Notes: generated by a model not told the origin, from the sequence alone. 32,298 bases of DNA from Deltaproteobacteria bacterium (GCA_019306045.1 JAFDMG010000003.1:1-32298), one strand, 5' to 3'. Shown: positions 19,379 to 28,685, counted from the stretch's first letter. Numbers and translations: made by a program.

Positions 19379-20099
19379 CTACCAGCTTCCCGAGTCTTTC
19401 CAGCGTCCGGTAAAAATTGGCGAAAATCAGGTTCAGCTCTCCCATCTCCGGCGTCGTCTGCCGCTGCCGGCAGGTGAAAATGTCAACCAGGGCGGTGTCG
19501 TCGATGCCGGTCAGGTCGGCAAGGGTTGTCAGCAGTTCGGTGATGGGCACCGGCGGCTGCCGGTGGAGGATGCGGACGAGGCCGCGGCAGACCGGCATCA
19601 GGGAGGCGAAAGCCCGGTTGATGGCGACCGCCAGCGGCAGCCGCTGGCCGGTGGCGGCCAGGTAGTCCTGGCGCAGGGTGATGACCCGGGCCTTGATTTC
19701 CCGCTCGCACTGCAGGCGCAGGTCGGCGTCATCGATTTCCAGGTCGGTAAACAGGTCGCTGCCCGCGAGCACCTGGTGCCGCAGCTGCAGGTCAAGAAAC
19801 TCAATGGGAAAAACATCCAGGGAGTTTTCGCAGTAGTCGGGGGTGATGATCAGCGGGGCGGCGATTTTCTGCCGGGCGAACTTCTTGCCCAGGGGAGCCA
19901 GCCGCTGGAGGAATTTGAGGTCAATCTCCCGAAGGACGATGACCGTGTTGATGTCGGAAATCCCCGGCAGGTAGTCCGGGGTGACGGCGCTGCCGCTCAG
20001 GTAGAGGGAGTGAAGCCGTTCGCCGGCGGTTTCCTGCACTGCCTGGCAGAAGGGCAGCAGGCGGTCGGCGATCTCGGGCCTGATGGACGGGATGGTCAT
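19368..20099 (-). CDS. Nucleotidyltransferase-fold protein
   Basis: RLHSLYLSGSAVTPDYLPGISDINTVIVLREID resembles the GS-x(n)-SDIN nucleotidyltransferase motif; overlaps the TPM gene start by 11 nt. Confidence 0.6.
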   Translation of the reverse strand: MTIPSIRPEIADRLLPFCQAVQETAGERLHSLYLSGSAVTPDYLPGISDINTVIVLREIDLKFLQRLAPLGKKFARQKIAAPLIITPDYCENSLDVFPIEFLDLQLRHQVLAGSDLFTDLEIDDADLRLQCEREIKARVITLRQDYLAATGQRLPLAVAINRAFASLMPVCRGLVRILHRQPPVPITELLTTLADLTGIDDTALVDIFTCRQRQTTPEMGELNLIFANFYRTLERLGKLVDAC

Positions 20100-20136
20100 G
20101 GCTGGGCTCCGCGGGGCTGACGCCCGGTTGCTGCGG

Positions 20137-20724
20137 TTACTTTTTCACCGTGGCGTTCTCGATGACCACCGGTTCTAGGGGTACGTCGCGATAGTGACCC
20201 CGGCTGCCGGTGGGCACGCCGGCGATGGCGTCAACCACTTCCTGCCCCTTGACCACCCGGCCGAAAACGGCATAGCCAAAACTGCCGGGGCGATGGTCGA
20301 GGGCGGGATTGTCCCGCAGGTTGATGAAAAACTGGGAAGTGGCGCTGTCCACCACGCTGGTCCTGGCCATGGAAAGGGTGTAGCGTCGGTTCCGCAGGCC
20401 GTTGTCGGCCTCGTTCTTGATCGGCGGCCGGGTGTTCTTGCGTTCCATCGCGGTGGTGAAGCCGCCGCCCTGGATGACGAAGCCGGGAATGACCCGGTGA
20501 AAAATGGTGCCGTTGTAGAAGCCGCTGTTGACGTAGGCGAGGAAGTTGCGCACCGTTACCGGGGCCCGGTCGGCGAAAAGTTCAATGGTCATCTCCCCCT
20601 TGCTGGTCTTGAAAACCACCTGCGGGTTTTTTTTGCCGGCGGCGGGGGTCTGGTTGGCTGCCGGCGCCGGGCCGGCGGCCAGCAGCAAACTCAAGATTGT
20701 CAGGCAAAGCAGAATCCGTTTCAT
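20137..20724 (-). CDS. Cyclophilin-type peptidyl-prolyl cis-trans isomerase with signal peptide
   Basis: [22 protein letters not shown] (signal); [55 protein letters not shown] (cyclophilin); RBS GGAGG before ATG 20724. Confidence 0.93.
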   Translation of the reverse strand: MKRILLCLTILSLLLAAGPAPAANQTPAAGKKNPQVVFKTSKGEMTIELFADRAPVTVRNFLAYVNSGFYNGTIFHRVIPGFVIQGGGFTTAMERKNTRPPIKNEADNGLRNRRYTLSMARTSVVDSATSQFFINLRDNPALDHRPGSFGYAVFGRVVKGQEVVDAIAGVPTGSRGHYRDVPLEPVVIENATVKK

Positions 20725-20795
20725 TTTTCCTCCTGGTGAAACTTTCGCCGGCCGGCGGCTGCCGGCCGGGTAAAAAGACGACAATTCGTGTTGCT

Positions 20796-20823
20796 ATTGT
20801 ACAGGATAAAAAAAAACAATCAA
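20796..20823 (-). promoter_or_regulatory. Candidate sigma70-type promoter for the cyclophilin gene
   Basis: Minus strand TTGATT (20823-20818), 16-nt T-rich spacer, TACAAT (20801-20796). Confidence 0.45.
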
Positions 20824-20866
20824 CAGTTTTTCGCCGCCGGTGCGGGGCCGGGCGGCCTGGCGGGAA

Positions 20867-22570
20867 CTAGCGGCGGCTGGTTGTTTTCCCCGCGACCAGG
20901 ATGTTTTTCTGCCGGGCCCGCTCCCGGCTGTTCCGGGCCACGGGGATTTCCTCGCCGCTGAAGGGATCTTTCCCCGTCCAGTACATGAGGGTGGCGTAGG
21001 TGGCAGGCGTCGGGGTGAAAATCTGCACCTGGCGGGGGGACAGCCGCAGCTGTTGCTGGGCGAAACGCCGCAGGCGCCGCATGTCGGCCGCGCGGCACCC
21101 GGGATGGGCGGCGAGGAAGTAATAGGTCAGGAACTGCTTTTTGCCGGCCTCCCGGGTGAGCTGGAAAAACTTGTCCCGGAAGGCCAGCAGGGAGGTGATT
21201 GCCGGCTTGCCCATGGCCGCCAGCACGTGTGGTTCGCTGTGTTCCGGTGCCAGCTTCAGCTGGCCGGAAATGTGATGGGTGACCAGCTCCCGCAGGTAGG
21301 CCTCGCCCCACCGCCGGTCGGCCAGCACCAGGTCGTGGCGGATGCCGGAAGCGACAAAAACTTTCCGGACCCCCGGCACCCGCCGCAGCCGCCGCAGCAA
21401 TTCAATCTGGGGCCGGTGATCCACCGGCAGGCGGTTGCAGACGGCGGGGAAAAGACATCTTTTTTCCCGGCAGACGCCCCGGCTGGTTTTCTGCCCGCAC
21501 TCGAAACCGTACATGTTGGCCGTCGGGCCGCCGACGTCGGTGATGATTCCTTTGAAGGCCGGGTGCCGGACCAGCTCCTCGGCCTCGGCCACCAGGGAGG
21601 CCTGGCTGCGCCAGCGGACCGTCTGCCCCTGGTGGACGGCAATGGCGCAGAAACTGCAGGCGCCGTAGCAGCCCCGGTGGCTGGCCAGGGAAAAGCGGAT
21701 GGTGTCCAGGGCCCGCACTGGGCCGCCGCGGCGGTAGAAGGGATGGACTTCCCGGGCGAAAGCCAGGCCGTGAACCCGGTCCAGTTCTTCCTGGCTGAGA
21801 TAGGGCGCCGGGGGGTTGTGCACCAGGAAACGGTCGCCGTGCCGCTGGCAGAGACCCCGGGCGCTGACCGGGTCCTGATGGCGGTAAAAAAGGTGGAACA
21901 TGGCGGTGAACGCTTCCGGATCGGCGGCAGCCTCTTCGTAAGCCGGCAGTTCCAGGTAGGCTGCCGGCGGCCGGGCGGCCCGGTAGCAAAGTCCCGGCAG
22001 GTCGAGGGGCGACCGGGACGCCTGCAGGCGCCGGGCCAGGGCGACGACGCTGTTGTCCGCCATGCCGTAAAGCAGGTAGTCCGCCTTGGCGTCAAAGAGA
22101 ATGCTCCGCCGGATGCGGTTGCTCCAGTAGTCGTAATGGGCCAGGCGCCGCAGGCTGGCTTCGATGCCGCCAAGGACGATGGGAACCGTTTTTTTGTAAT
22201 GCCGGCGGATGAGATTGCTGTAAACGATGACCGCCCGGTCCGGCCGCCGGTCGTTGCGGCCGCCGGGCGTGAGGTCGTCGGTTCGCCGGCGCCGGCCGCC
22301 GGCGGTATAGTTGGCCACCAGCGAGTCGAGGCTGCCGCCGGTAACCCCCCAGAAGAGCCGCGGCTCCCCCAGCCGGCCGATGTCGGCGCCGCTGTCCACC
22401 GCCGGCTGGGCGATGATGCCGACCCGGAAGCCGGCGGCGGTCAGCACCTTGCCGATCAGGGCGGCGCCGATAAAGGGACTGTCAATGTAGGTGTCGCCGG
22501 TTACCAGGACGATGTCCGGCCGGTCCCAGCCCCGGTCCCGCAGTTCGGCGGCGGTGGTGGGAAGAAACAT
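20867..22570 (-). CDS. ygiQ: YgiQ family radical SAM protein
   Basis: IVLVTGDTYIDSPFIGAALIGKVLTAAGFRVGIIAQP; radical SAM cluster motif ASHRGCYGACSFCAIAVHQG; C-terminal VQIFTPTPATYATLMYWTGKDPFSGEEIPVAR. Confidence 0.94.
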   Translation of the reverse strand: MFLPTTAAELRDRGWDRPDIVLVTGDTYIDSPFIGAALIGKVLTAAGFRVGIIAQPAVDSGADIGRLGEPRLFWGVTGGSLDSLVANYTAGGRRRRTDDLTPGGRNDRRPDRAVIVYSNLIRRHYKKTVPIVLGGIEASLRRLAHYDYWSNRIRRSILFDAKADYLLYGMADNSVVALARRLQASRSPLDLPGLCYRAARPPAAYLELPAYEEAAADPEAFTAMFHLFYRHQDPVSARGLCQRHGDRFLVHNPPAPYLSQEELDRVHGLAFAREVHPFYRRGGPVRALDTIRFSLASHRGCYGACSFCAIAVHQGQTVRWRSQASLVAEAEELVRHPAFKGIITDVGGPTANMYGFECGQKTSRGVCREKRCLFPAVCNRLPVDHRPQIELLRRLRRVPGVRKVFVASGIRHDLVLADRRWGEAYLRELVTHHISGQLKLAPEHSEPHVLAAMGKPAITSLLAFRDKFFQLTREAGKKQFLTYYFLAAHPGCRAADMRRLRRFAQQQLRLSPRQVQIFTPTPATYATLMYWTGKDPFSGEEIPVARNSRERARQKNILVAGKTTSRR

Positions 22571-22584
22571 GGCGGCCGCCGGTT

Positions 22585-22875
22585 TCAGCAGTGGAAGTCG
22601 ACCGCCACCACCTGGGCGGCGGCCTGCCGGACCAGGGCGGCCACCTGCTGGTGCTGCGGATGGACCTGGTAGCGCTCCAGGGCGGCGAGATCGGCGAAAA
22701 CGGCCACCAGGGCGAAATCGAAGGAGCGGTCCGCCCGCACCACGTCCCGGCCGAACTCGAAGCTGATGATTTCGTCGATGGCTGCCGGCAGGCCGGCGAG
22801 ACCGGTTTCGATGGCGGCCAGCTGGGCCTCGCTGGTGTCCGGTTTGAACTTGATCATGATGATGTGCTTGATCAT
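22585..22875 (-). CDS. Dabb (stress-responsive A/B barrel) domain protein
   Basis: MIKHIIMIKFKPDTSEAQLAAIETGLAGLPAAIDEIISFEFGRDVVRADRSFDFALVAVFADLAALERYQVHPQHQQV. Confidence 0.88.
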   Translation of the reverse strand: MIKHIIMIKFKPDTSEAQLAAIETGLAGLPAAIDEIISFEFGRDVVRADRSFDFALVAVFADLAALERYQVHPQHQQVAALVRQAAAQVVAVDFHC

Positions 22876-22941
22876 TGCTGTCTCCCGTTTTTTCTGCCGC
22901 CGCCGGCTGCGGTGATGACGCCCGGCGGCGGCAGTATTGGG

Positions 22942-23340
22942 TTATGCCATTTCCCCGTCTCCGTGGTTGCCGTCCTCGGCGGCGGTCGTCAGGTATTCGA
23001 AACGCTCGTAGTAGCCCAGCAGCCGGCCGTCGGCGTCCCGGACGGCCCGCATGTAAAGCCGCTTCCGGGGCAGGGCGTGGATCAGGCGTTCTTCCTCCCC
23101 GGCCTCCAGGGCCCGCAGGGTTTCCCTGATCACCTGCCGGGATTTTTCGTTGTGGCAGTCCAGCAGCGAGCGGTTCAGCAGGCGGACGCCGGCCCGGTAC
23201 TGCCGGACGGCCCGCCGGTTCAGGTAGCGGATGACATGGTTGGTGTCGACGAACACCACCGGATCCTTGAGGCTGTCAAACAGGGCTTGCAGCAGCGCCG
23301 GCGGCGGTGCCGGCCGGCAGTCTTCTTTTTTGCTGTCCAT
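22942..23340 (-). CDS. PAS domain protein (small, stand-alone)
   Basis: MDSKKEDCRP...LLQALFDSLKDPVVFVDTNHVIRYLNRRAVRQYRAGVRLLNRSLLDCHNEKSRQVIRETLRALEAGEEER; start uncertain (alternatives upstream). Confidence 0.75.
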   Translation of the reverse strand: MDSKKEDCRPAPPPALLQALFDSLKDPVVFVDTNHVIRYLNRRAVRQYRAGVRLLNRSLLDCHNEKSRQVIRETLRALEAGEEERLIHALPRKRLYMRAVRDADGRLLGYYERFEYLTTAAEDGNHGDGEMA

Positions 23341-23396
23341 TTGCTGGTCCGTTGATCCTTGGTTGGCGTCAAGTTGGTTGTCTGTTTGCCGCCGCT

Positions 23397-23885
23397 TCAG
23401 GGCAGGTCCGGGAAATCGGGCCGCAGGCCGACTTCGACCGTGCCCCAGAGACCCACCAGGATGGCCTCGGCGGCGTCGTGGCGCAGGGAGGTGGGCCGCG
23501 GGGCTTCCGACCAGGCGATTACCCGGCGGGCCAGCCGGTCGGCGCTGCCCTTGGCTGCCCGGCCGTCGCGCCGCTGCCGGGACGGAAGCAGCCGGGGCCG
23601 CCATTCCTCGGCCTGGAGCAGCCGGCTTTCAAGGTGCCGGTGTTCGGCCTCCCGCAGCCAGATTTCGGCCAGCCGGCCGCCGCCCTCGATAATCACCCAC
23701 CGCAGTGCCGGCAGCTGGCGCAGGAGCTGCCGGGCACCCCGCCGCAGGCGGTCGGGGGTGCCGAAATTGTGGGAGCGGTACCAGCGGAGCCGCCCCTGCC
23801 GGTCGTAGGCCGCCAGGCCGGTTTTCAACCCGGCGTCGACGGCCAGCAGGACCACCGCCTCGCCGCCGGCCGCCGCTTCAGACAT
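23397..23885 (-). CDS. RNase H-fold / RuvC-like uncharacterised protein
   Basis: VVLLAVDAGLKTGLAAYDRQGRLRWYRSHNFG (beta-hairpin with D), LRWVIIEGGGRLAEIW (E), LRHDAAEAILVGLWG (D/E): acidic-residue pattern and order as in RuvC-like nucleases. Confidence 0.6.
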   Translation of the reverse strand: MSEAAAGGEAVVLLAVDAGLKTGLAAYDRQGRLRWYRSHNFGTPDRLRRGARQLLRQLPALRWVIIEGGGRLAEIWLREAEHRHLESRLLQAEEWRPRLLPSRQRRDGRAAKGSADRLARRVIAWSEAPRPTSLRHDAAEAILVGLWGTVEVGLRPDFPDLP

Positions 23886-24213
23886 AGTGCAGCGCCAGCC
23901 AGACGGTGGCGGCTTCCGGGTCGGTCCAGGTCACCCGGTGGCGCCGCCGGGCGGGAATCAGCAGGGCGTCCCCGGGAGCGAGAACGACCTCCTCTTCCTC
24001 GTCGGCAAACTGCAGCCGGGCGCCGCCGCTGAGCAGGACGACCCACTCGTTTTCCTCCTGGTCGTACCAGAAACCGTCGGCGCTGCGGTGCCCGCGGGAA
24101 ACGATTCTTTCGAGGCGGAAGGCGGGCCGGGACAGGAGGATGTCAACCTGTTCCGCCGGCAGCCTGGCCGGCAGGGAAGCCAGCAGGGAAAAAATTTCCG
24201 GGTTGGCGGCCAT
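23878..24213 (-). CDS. Cupin domain protein
   Basis: ENEWVVLLSGGARLQFADEEEEVVLAPGDALLIPARRRHRVTWTDPEAATVWLALHY; stop overlaps the start of the following RuvC-like gene. Confidence 0.85.
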   Translation of the reverse strand: MAANPEIFSLLASLPARLPAEQVDILLSRPAFRLERIVSRGHRSADGFWYDQEENEWVVLLSGGARLQFADEEEEVVLAPGDALLIPARRRHRVTWTDPEAATVWLALHYV

Positions 24214-24257
24214 AGTTACCTCCAGAGCGGGGTTGATCCCGGCCGGCGAAAGGCTTT

Positions 24258-25265
24258 TCAGTAGCCGGCGGGATTCTGCTGCTGCCAGCGCCAGGCATCG
24301 GCGGTCATCTCCTCGAGGCCGCGGCGCGCCTGCCAGCCCAGTTCCCGCCGGGCGCGGCCGGGGTCGGCGTAGCAGGTGGCGATGTCCCCCGGCCGCCGGC
24401 CGACGATCCGGTAGGGGACCCGCCGCCCGGAGGCCTTTTCAAAGGCGGCAATCACCTCCAGGACGCTGTAGCCCCGGCCGGTGCCCAGGTTGTAGGTCAC
24501 TACCCCGGGATTGGCCGCCAGCCGCTCCAGGGCTTTCAGGTGTCCATGGGCCAGGTCGACCACGTGGATGTAGTCCCGGACCCCGGTGCCGTCGGGGGTG
24601 GGATAGTCGTTGCCGAACACCGCCAGCTCGTCCAGCCGGCCGACGGCTACCTGGGAGATGTAGGGAAGCAGGTTGTTGGGGATGCCGTGGGGATCCTCGC
24701 CGATGCGGCCGCTGGGGTGGGCCCCCACCGGGTTGAAGTAGCGCAACAGGGCGATGTTCCACTCAGCGTCGGCCCGCTGCAGGTCCCGGAGGATCTCTTC
24801 GATCATCAGCTTGGTGCGCCCGTAGGGGTTGGTGGGCCCGAGGGGGAAGTCTTCCCGGATGGGCACCGTCTCCGGGTCGCCGTAGACGGTGGCCGAGGAG
24901 CTGAAAACCAGGTTCTTGACCCCGTGTTCCCGCATGACCTCACAGAGGATGATGGTGCCGGTGATGTTGTTGTGGTAATACCGCAGGGGCACGGCCACCG
25001 ATTCTCCCACTGCTTTCAGGCCGGCGAAATGGATGACGGCGGCAAAGCGGCGTTGGCGGAAAACCGCCGCCAATGCCTGGCGGTCCAGGAGGTCTACCTG
25101 GTGGAAGGCCAGCCGCCGGCCGCAAAGTTCCTCCACCCGTTCCAGGGCCGCCACCTTGCTGTTGCAAAGATTGTCGACCACCGTTACCTGGTATCCGGCC
25201 TGGAGCAGCTCCAGGCAGGTATGGCTGCCGATGTAGCCGGCACCGCCGGTAACCAGAATATCCAT
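24258..25265 (-). CDS. galE: UDP-glucose 4-epimerase
   Basis: [87 protein letters not shown]. Confidence 0.96.
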   Translation of the reverse strand: MDILVTGGAGYIGSHTCLELLQAGYQVTVVDNLCNSKVAALERVEELCGRRLAFHQVDLLDRQALAAVFRQRRFAAVIHFAGLKAVGESVAVPLRYYHNNITGTIILCEVMREHGVKNLVFSSSATVYGDPETVPIREDFPLGPTNPYGRTKLMIEEILRDLQRADAEWNIALLRYFNPVGAHPSGRIGEDPHGIPNNLLPYISQVAVGRLDELAVFGNDYPTPDGTGVRDYIHVVDLAHGHLKALERLAANPGVVTYNLGTGRGYSVLEVIAAFEKASGRRVPYRIVGRRPGDIATCYADPGRARRELGWQARRGLEEMTADAWRWQQQNPAGY

Positions 25266-25277
25266 GGGACTCCTTCC

Positions 25278-26471
25278 TCAGAAAAAGCGGGCGGCGATCC
25301 AACTGCCGGAAATAAAGGTGCCGAGGGAACTGCCCAGGTTGGAAAGGACAACCACCAGCAGAATCCGGCAGGCCGGGTTGCGCCAGAAACCTTTGACCGT
25401 GGAGATGGCCAGCGGCAGGTCTTCCAGGTCGGCCACCGTCGGTTTCTTGACGTAGGCCTGGACGAGGCCGGAAACCCAGCCGGCGGCGATCATCGGGTTG
25501 AGACTGGTCAGGGGCGCGGCGACCACGGCGGCCAGCACGGTCAGCGGGTGTCCCATGGCCAGAGCGGCGCCGAGGCCGGAAAGCACGCCGTTGACCGCCA
25601 CCCAGATGTAGATGGACTGCAGGGAGAACTGGCTGCCGCCCTTGAAAAAGCCGCCGATGATCATGGCGACGATCAGCGCCGGAATGGCCCACTTGACCAC
25701 CATCGGCCACCTGGCCGGCGGCGGCAGCTCCAGGAGGGGCTCCAGGGGCTGGTCGGTGTGAATGTGCTGCCGGATGCCGGGCAGGTGGCCGGCGCCGACG
25801 ACGGCGACCACTGTCTGCCCGGGGGCCTGCCTGATCTTCTGGGCCAGGTAGATGTCGCGCTCGTCGATCAGCCGGCGCTTGACCTCGGGAAAAGCGGTGC
25901 TGACTTCCGCCATGATGTGCTCGAGCTGGTCCTGTTTTTTTATCTCTTCGATCAGATCGGCATCGAGTTTTTCCGTGCTCAGGACGCCGGCCAGCAGGTG
26001 GCCGATCATTTTCAGCTTGGCCCAGAAGCCGAGAAAGCCCCAGACCCTTTTCAGGGTGATCTCGATGTCCCGGTCGGCCAGCACCAGTTCGGCCCCGGTT
26101 TCCGCGGCCAGCTCGATGCCGGCGATCATTTCCGCCCCCGGCTGGACCCCCAGCTGCGCGCCTATTTTCCGGTAAAAGGAGGTCATGATCAGCTGGGCCA
26201 GGAGAAAAAGGGCCTTTTTCTCCTTGACGATCTTGATGATGTCCATCTGCCGCCAGGCGTCCCGGCGGGTCAAGGCCTGGTAGCGGGAAGGGCAGAGTTC
26301 GACGCAGATGGCGTCGGGCTGGACCAGGGCCACGGTTTCCCGGACATCCTTGACGCTCTCGGGGGAGACGTGGGCGGTGCCCACCAGGTAAATGGTTTTG
26401 CCGTCGACGGTCAGCTCCTCTACCCGGGGCGGCAGCTGCCGGGGCTGGGACTCTGGCTGGTTTGCGGTCAT
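25278..26471 (-). CDS. TraB-family (TraB/PrgY/GumN-like) membrane protein
   Basis: IYLVGTAHVSPESVKDVRETVALVQPDAICVELCPSRYQAL; VVAVVGAGHLPGIRQHI; hydrophobic C-terminal half. Confidence 0.88.
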   Translation of the reverse strand: MTANQPESQPRQLPPRVEELTVDGKTIYLVGTAHVSPESVKDVRETVALVQPDAICVELCPSRYQALTRRDAWRQMDIIKIVKEKKALFLLAQLIMTSFYRKIGAQLGVQPGAEMIAGIELAAETGAELVLADRDIEITLKRVWGFLGFWAKLKMIGHLLAGVLSTEKLDADLIEEIKKQDQLEHIMAEVSTAFPEVKRRLIDERDIYLAQKIRQAPGQTVVAVVGAGHLPGIRQHIHTDQPLEPLLELPPPARWPMVVKWAIPALIVAMIIGGFFKGGSQFSLQSIYIWVAVNGVLSGLGAALAMGHPLTVLAAVVAAPLTSLNPMIAAGWVSGLVQAYVKKPTVADLEDLPLAISTVKGFWRNPACRILLVVVLSNLGSSLGTFISGSWIAARFF

Positions 26472-26510
26472 GGGTACCTGTTAGTCTAAGATTGCTTTTT
26501 TGTCCGCTTG

Positions 26511-26542
26511 AAAGCCGGCAAGATACTACATCTGCCGGCTTT
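26511..26542 (-). terminator. Perfect 10-bp inverted repeat downstream of pyruvate kinase; candidate terminator or attenuator
   Basis: AAAGCCGGCA (26511-26520), 12-nt loop, TGCCGGCTTT (26533-26542), between the pyk stop and the TraB-family start on the minus strand. Confidence 0.55.
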
Positions 26543-26569
26543 AGTAAAGCGGCGGCCGCCGTTTGTTTT

Positions 26570-28015
26570 TCAGCCCGGCAGGGTTTTCACCTTCACCGAG
26601 TTGGAACTGCCGCGGGCAAAAAAGCTGCCGCTGCCCCGGGTAATGACGATCCGGTCGCCGGCCTCCAGTTCGCAGTCCTGGCGGACCTGCTCAATGACAT
26701 CCTCCTCCAGCCGCGGGTGGTCCTCCCGGTAGTTGCGGAGCAGGAAGGGGCTGACGCCCCAGTAAAGGCACAGCCGGCGCACGGTCCGCAAATCATAGGA
26801 GATGCCGAGGATGGAAACCCGGGGGCGGTAGTGGCTGATTTTCAGGCAGGAACGGCCCGATTCGGTCACCGCCAGGATCCGCCTGGCGCCGACCTTCTCC
26901 GCCACCAGGGAGGCCGCCAGCATGATGGAATCATCGACCCGGCTCAAGTCCAGGGTCCGGATGGACGGCCGTTTTTTCGGGGTCTTCTCGGCTTCGTGGA
27001 TGATGCGGCTCATCATGGTGATCGCTTCCAGGGGATAGCGGCCGGCGGCGGTTTCGGCGCTGAGCATGAGGGCGTCGGTGCCGTCCCAGACGGCGTTGGC
27101 CACGTCGCTGGCCTCCGCCCGGGTGGGCGTCGGGCTGTTGATCATTGATTCCAGCATCTGGGTGGCGGTGATTACCGGCACGCCGCTGCGGTTGCAGAGG
27201 TTGATGATCCGCTTCTGGATCGCCGGTACCAGGTGGTTGCCCACTTCGACCCCCATGTCGCCGCGGGCGATCATGATCACCTCGCTGACGGCGATGATGG
27301 CCTCGATGTTATCGATGCCCTCCGGGTTTTCGATCTTGGCGACGATCGGCAGCTGGTGCTGCCGGGCGGCCATGAATTCCCGGACTTCGTTGACGTTGTC
27401 CGGCTGGCGGACGAAGGAGAGGGCCACGTAGTCGACTCCGTGTTCAAGGCCGAAAAGCAGGTCTTCCCGGTCCTTGGCGGTGAAGCTGGGGGCGCTGATG
27501 CGGCTGTGGGGCAGGTTGATCCCCTTGTGGGAAGTCAGCCGGCCGCCCACCTCGATCCTAAGCCGGTAGACCTCCCGGTCGCGGGCCACGGCCCGGGCGA
27601 CGATGGCGCCGTCGTTGAACAGGACCAGGTGGCCGTCCCGGCAGTCGTCCACCAGCTTTTCGTAAACGGTGGGGATGAAGCGGTCGCGATATTCCGGGTA
27701 GGCGTCTTTGACCCGGGCGGGCCCGATTACCCAGATCTCCCCGGCCCGCAGCTCCAGCGGTTCCGGCAGCTCGTCGACCCTGATCTTCGGCCCCTGGAGA
27801 TCAATGAGGATGGCGACTTCCAGGCCCACCTGGCGCGAGGCCTGGCGGATGTTGTCGATCAGGGCGGCGTGGCCGGCGTGGTCGCCGTGGCTCATGTTGA
27901 TGCGGGCGACGTTCATGCCGGCCGTAATCAGCCTGCCGATGGTGTCCTGGTCACTGCTGGCCGGTCCGAGGGTGGCGACTATCTTGGCCTGGCGGCCCAA
28001 ATTGGCGCGGGGCAC
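26570..28015 (-). CDS. pyk: Pyruvate kinase
   Basis: AKIVATLGPASSDQDTIGRLITAGMNVARINMSHGDH; MIARGDMGVEVG; PVITATQMLESMINSPTPTRAEASDVANAVWDGTDALMLSAETAAGRYPLEAITMM. GTG start at 28015 with AGGAGG upstream, shorter than the ORF-track call. Confidence 0.95.
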   Translation of the reverse strand: MPRANLGRQAKIVATLGPASSDQDTIGRLITAGMNVARINMSHGDHAGHAALIDNIRQASRQVGLEVAILIDLQGPKIRVDELPEPLELRAGEIWVIGPARVKDAYPEYRDRFIPTVYEKLVDDCRDGHLVLFNDGAIVARAVARDREVYRLRIEVGGRLTSHKGINLPHSRISAPSFTAKDREDLLFGLEHGVDYVALSFVRQPDNVNEVREFMAARQHQLPIVAKIENPEGIDNIEAIIAVSEVIMIARGDMGVEVGNHLVPAIQKRIINLCNRSGVPVITATQMLESMINSPTPTRAEASDVANAVWDGTDALMLSAETAAGRYPLEAITMMSRIIHEAEKTPKKRPSIRTLDLSRVDDSIMLAASLVAEKVGARRILAVTESGRSCLKISHYRPRVSILGISYDLRTVRRLCLYWGVSPFLLRNYREDHPRLEEDVIEQVRQDCELEAGDRIVITRGSGSFFARGSSNSVKVKTLPG

Positions 28016-28036
28016 GATTTTCCTCCTTGCATAATG

Positions 28037-28060
28037 ATCGCGGGCGGTGCTGCCCGCGAT
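28037..28060. promoter_or_regulatory. Perfect 9-bp stem-loop in the leader between the DUF2288-like gene and pyk
   Basis: ATCGCGGGC-ggtgct-GCCCGCGAT; on the minus strand it lies just upstream of the pyk Shine-Dalgarno and has no following T-run. Confidence 0.5.
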
Positions 28061-28079
28061 TTTGCCGCTGCCGCGGCGT

Positions 28080-28376
28080 TCAGCAGACCAGCTGGATGAA
28101 AACGAAGGGCTGGATGATGACGCAGGCGAAGCTGGTATGTTGCTCTTCCCAGCTGTCGACCTGGGCGCGGCTCGGCCGGGCCAGGCGGCCGGCCTGCAGC
28201 CAGTCGCGTATCTGTTCCACCTGGTCCGCCGCCGCCCCGACGGCCACCTCCACCAGGTCCAGCTGCTGGTCGACAAGGAAGACCGACTGTCGTTCGTGGT
28301 GCGGCCGCAGCAGCGGCCAGCTGACGGTGCCGACCTCGGCGGCCAGTTTTTCTCTCAGATCATCACTGTTGACCAC
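28080..28376 (-). CDS. DUF2288-like conserved protein
   Basis: 98 aa MVNSDDLREKLAAEVGTVSWPLLRPHHERQSVFLVDQQLDLVEVAVGAAADQVEQIRDWLQAGRLARPSRAQVDSWEEQHTSFACVIIQPFVFIQLVC; family assignment from recalled pattern. Confidence 0.7.
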   Translation of the reverse strand: MVNSDDLREKLAAEVGTVSWPLLRPHHERQSVFLVDQQLDLVEVAVGAAADQVEQIRDWLQAGRLARPSRAQVDSWEEQHTSFACVIIQPFVFIQLVC

Positions 28377-28389
28377 CGGTTTTTCTCCT

Positions 28390-28665
28390 TCAGCCGGCCC
28401 GGTAGATGGTCCAGGCGCCGATAACGATGAAAGCCAGGCCGGCCAGCCGGCTCAGGTGCCGGGGGGAGCAATGGCGGGCGAGCAGGCCGCCGGCCGCCAC
28501 CCCGAGGGCCGAGGTGCAGATCAGGGCCAGACTGGCCCCCAGAAAGATGGTCAGCCGGTCCACCTGCCGGTCGGTGGCGAACAGCATGGTGGCCAGCTGG
28601 GTTTTGTCCCCCAGTTCGGCCAGGAAAACGGTGCCGAAAACGGTCCAGAAAATTTTCATGCTCAT
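28390..28665 (-). CDS. UPF0016 / TMEM165-GDT1 family small membrane protein (half-size)
   Basis: MKIFWTVFGTVFLAELGDKTQLATMLFATDRQ: hallmark E-x-G-D-K-T/S motif; 91 aa, single repeat. Confidence 0.88.
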   Translation of the reverse strand: MSMKIFWTVFGTVFLAELGDKTQLATMLFATDRQVDRLTIFLGASLALICTSALGVAAGGLLARHCSPRHLSRLAGLAFIVIGAWTIYRAG

Positions 28666-28685
28666 GGTGGGCTCCGTTCCCCGGC

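Noticed and set aside
20840-22672. 610-aa + strand ORF over ygiQ
   Set aside because: Antisense to a canonical radical SAM YgiQ gene; no domains.
24540-26489. 649-aa + strand ORF over galE and the TraB-family gene
   Set aside because: Antisense artefact over two well-supported genes.
28016-28276. N-terminal extension of the pyruvate kinase ORF
   Set aside because: Overlaps the DUF2288-like gene in another frame and includes the leader hairpin; GTG 28015 with AGGAGG is a better start.
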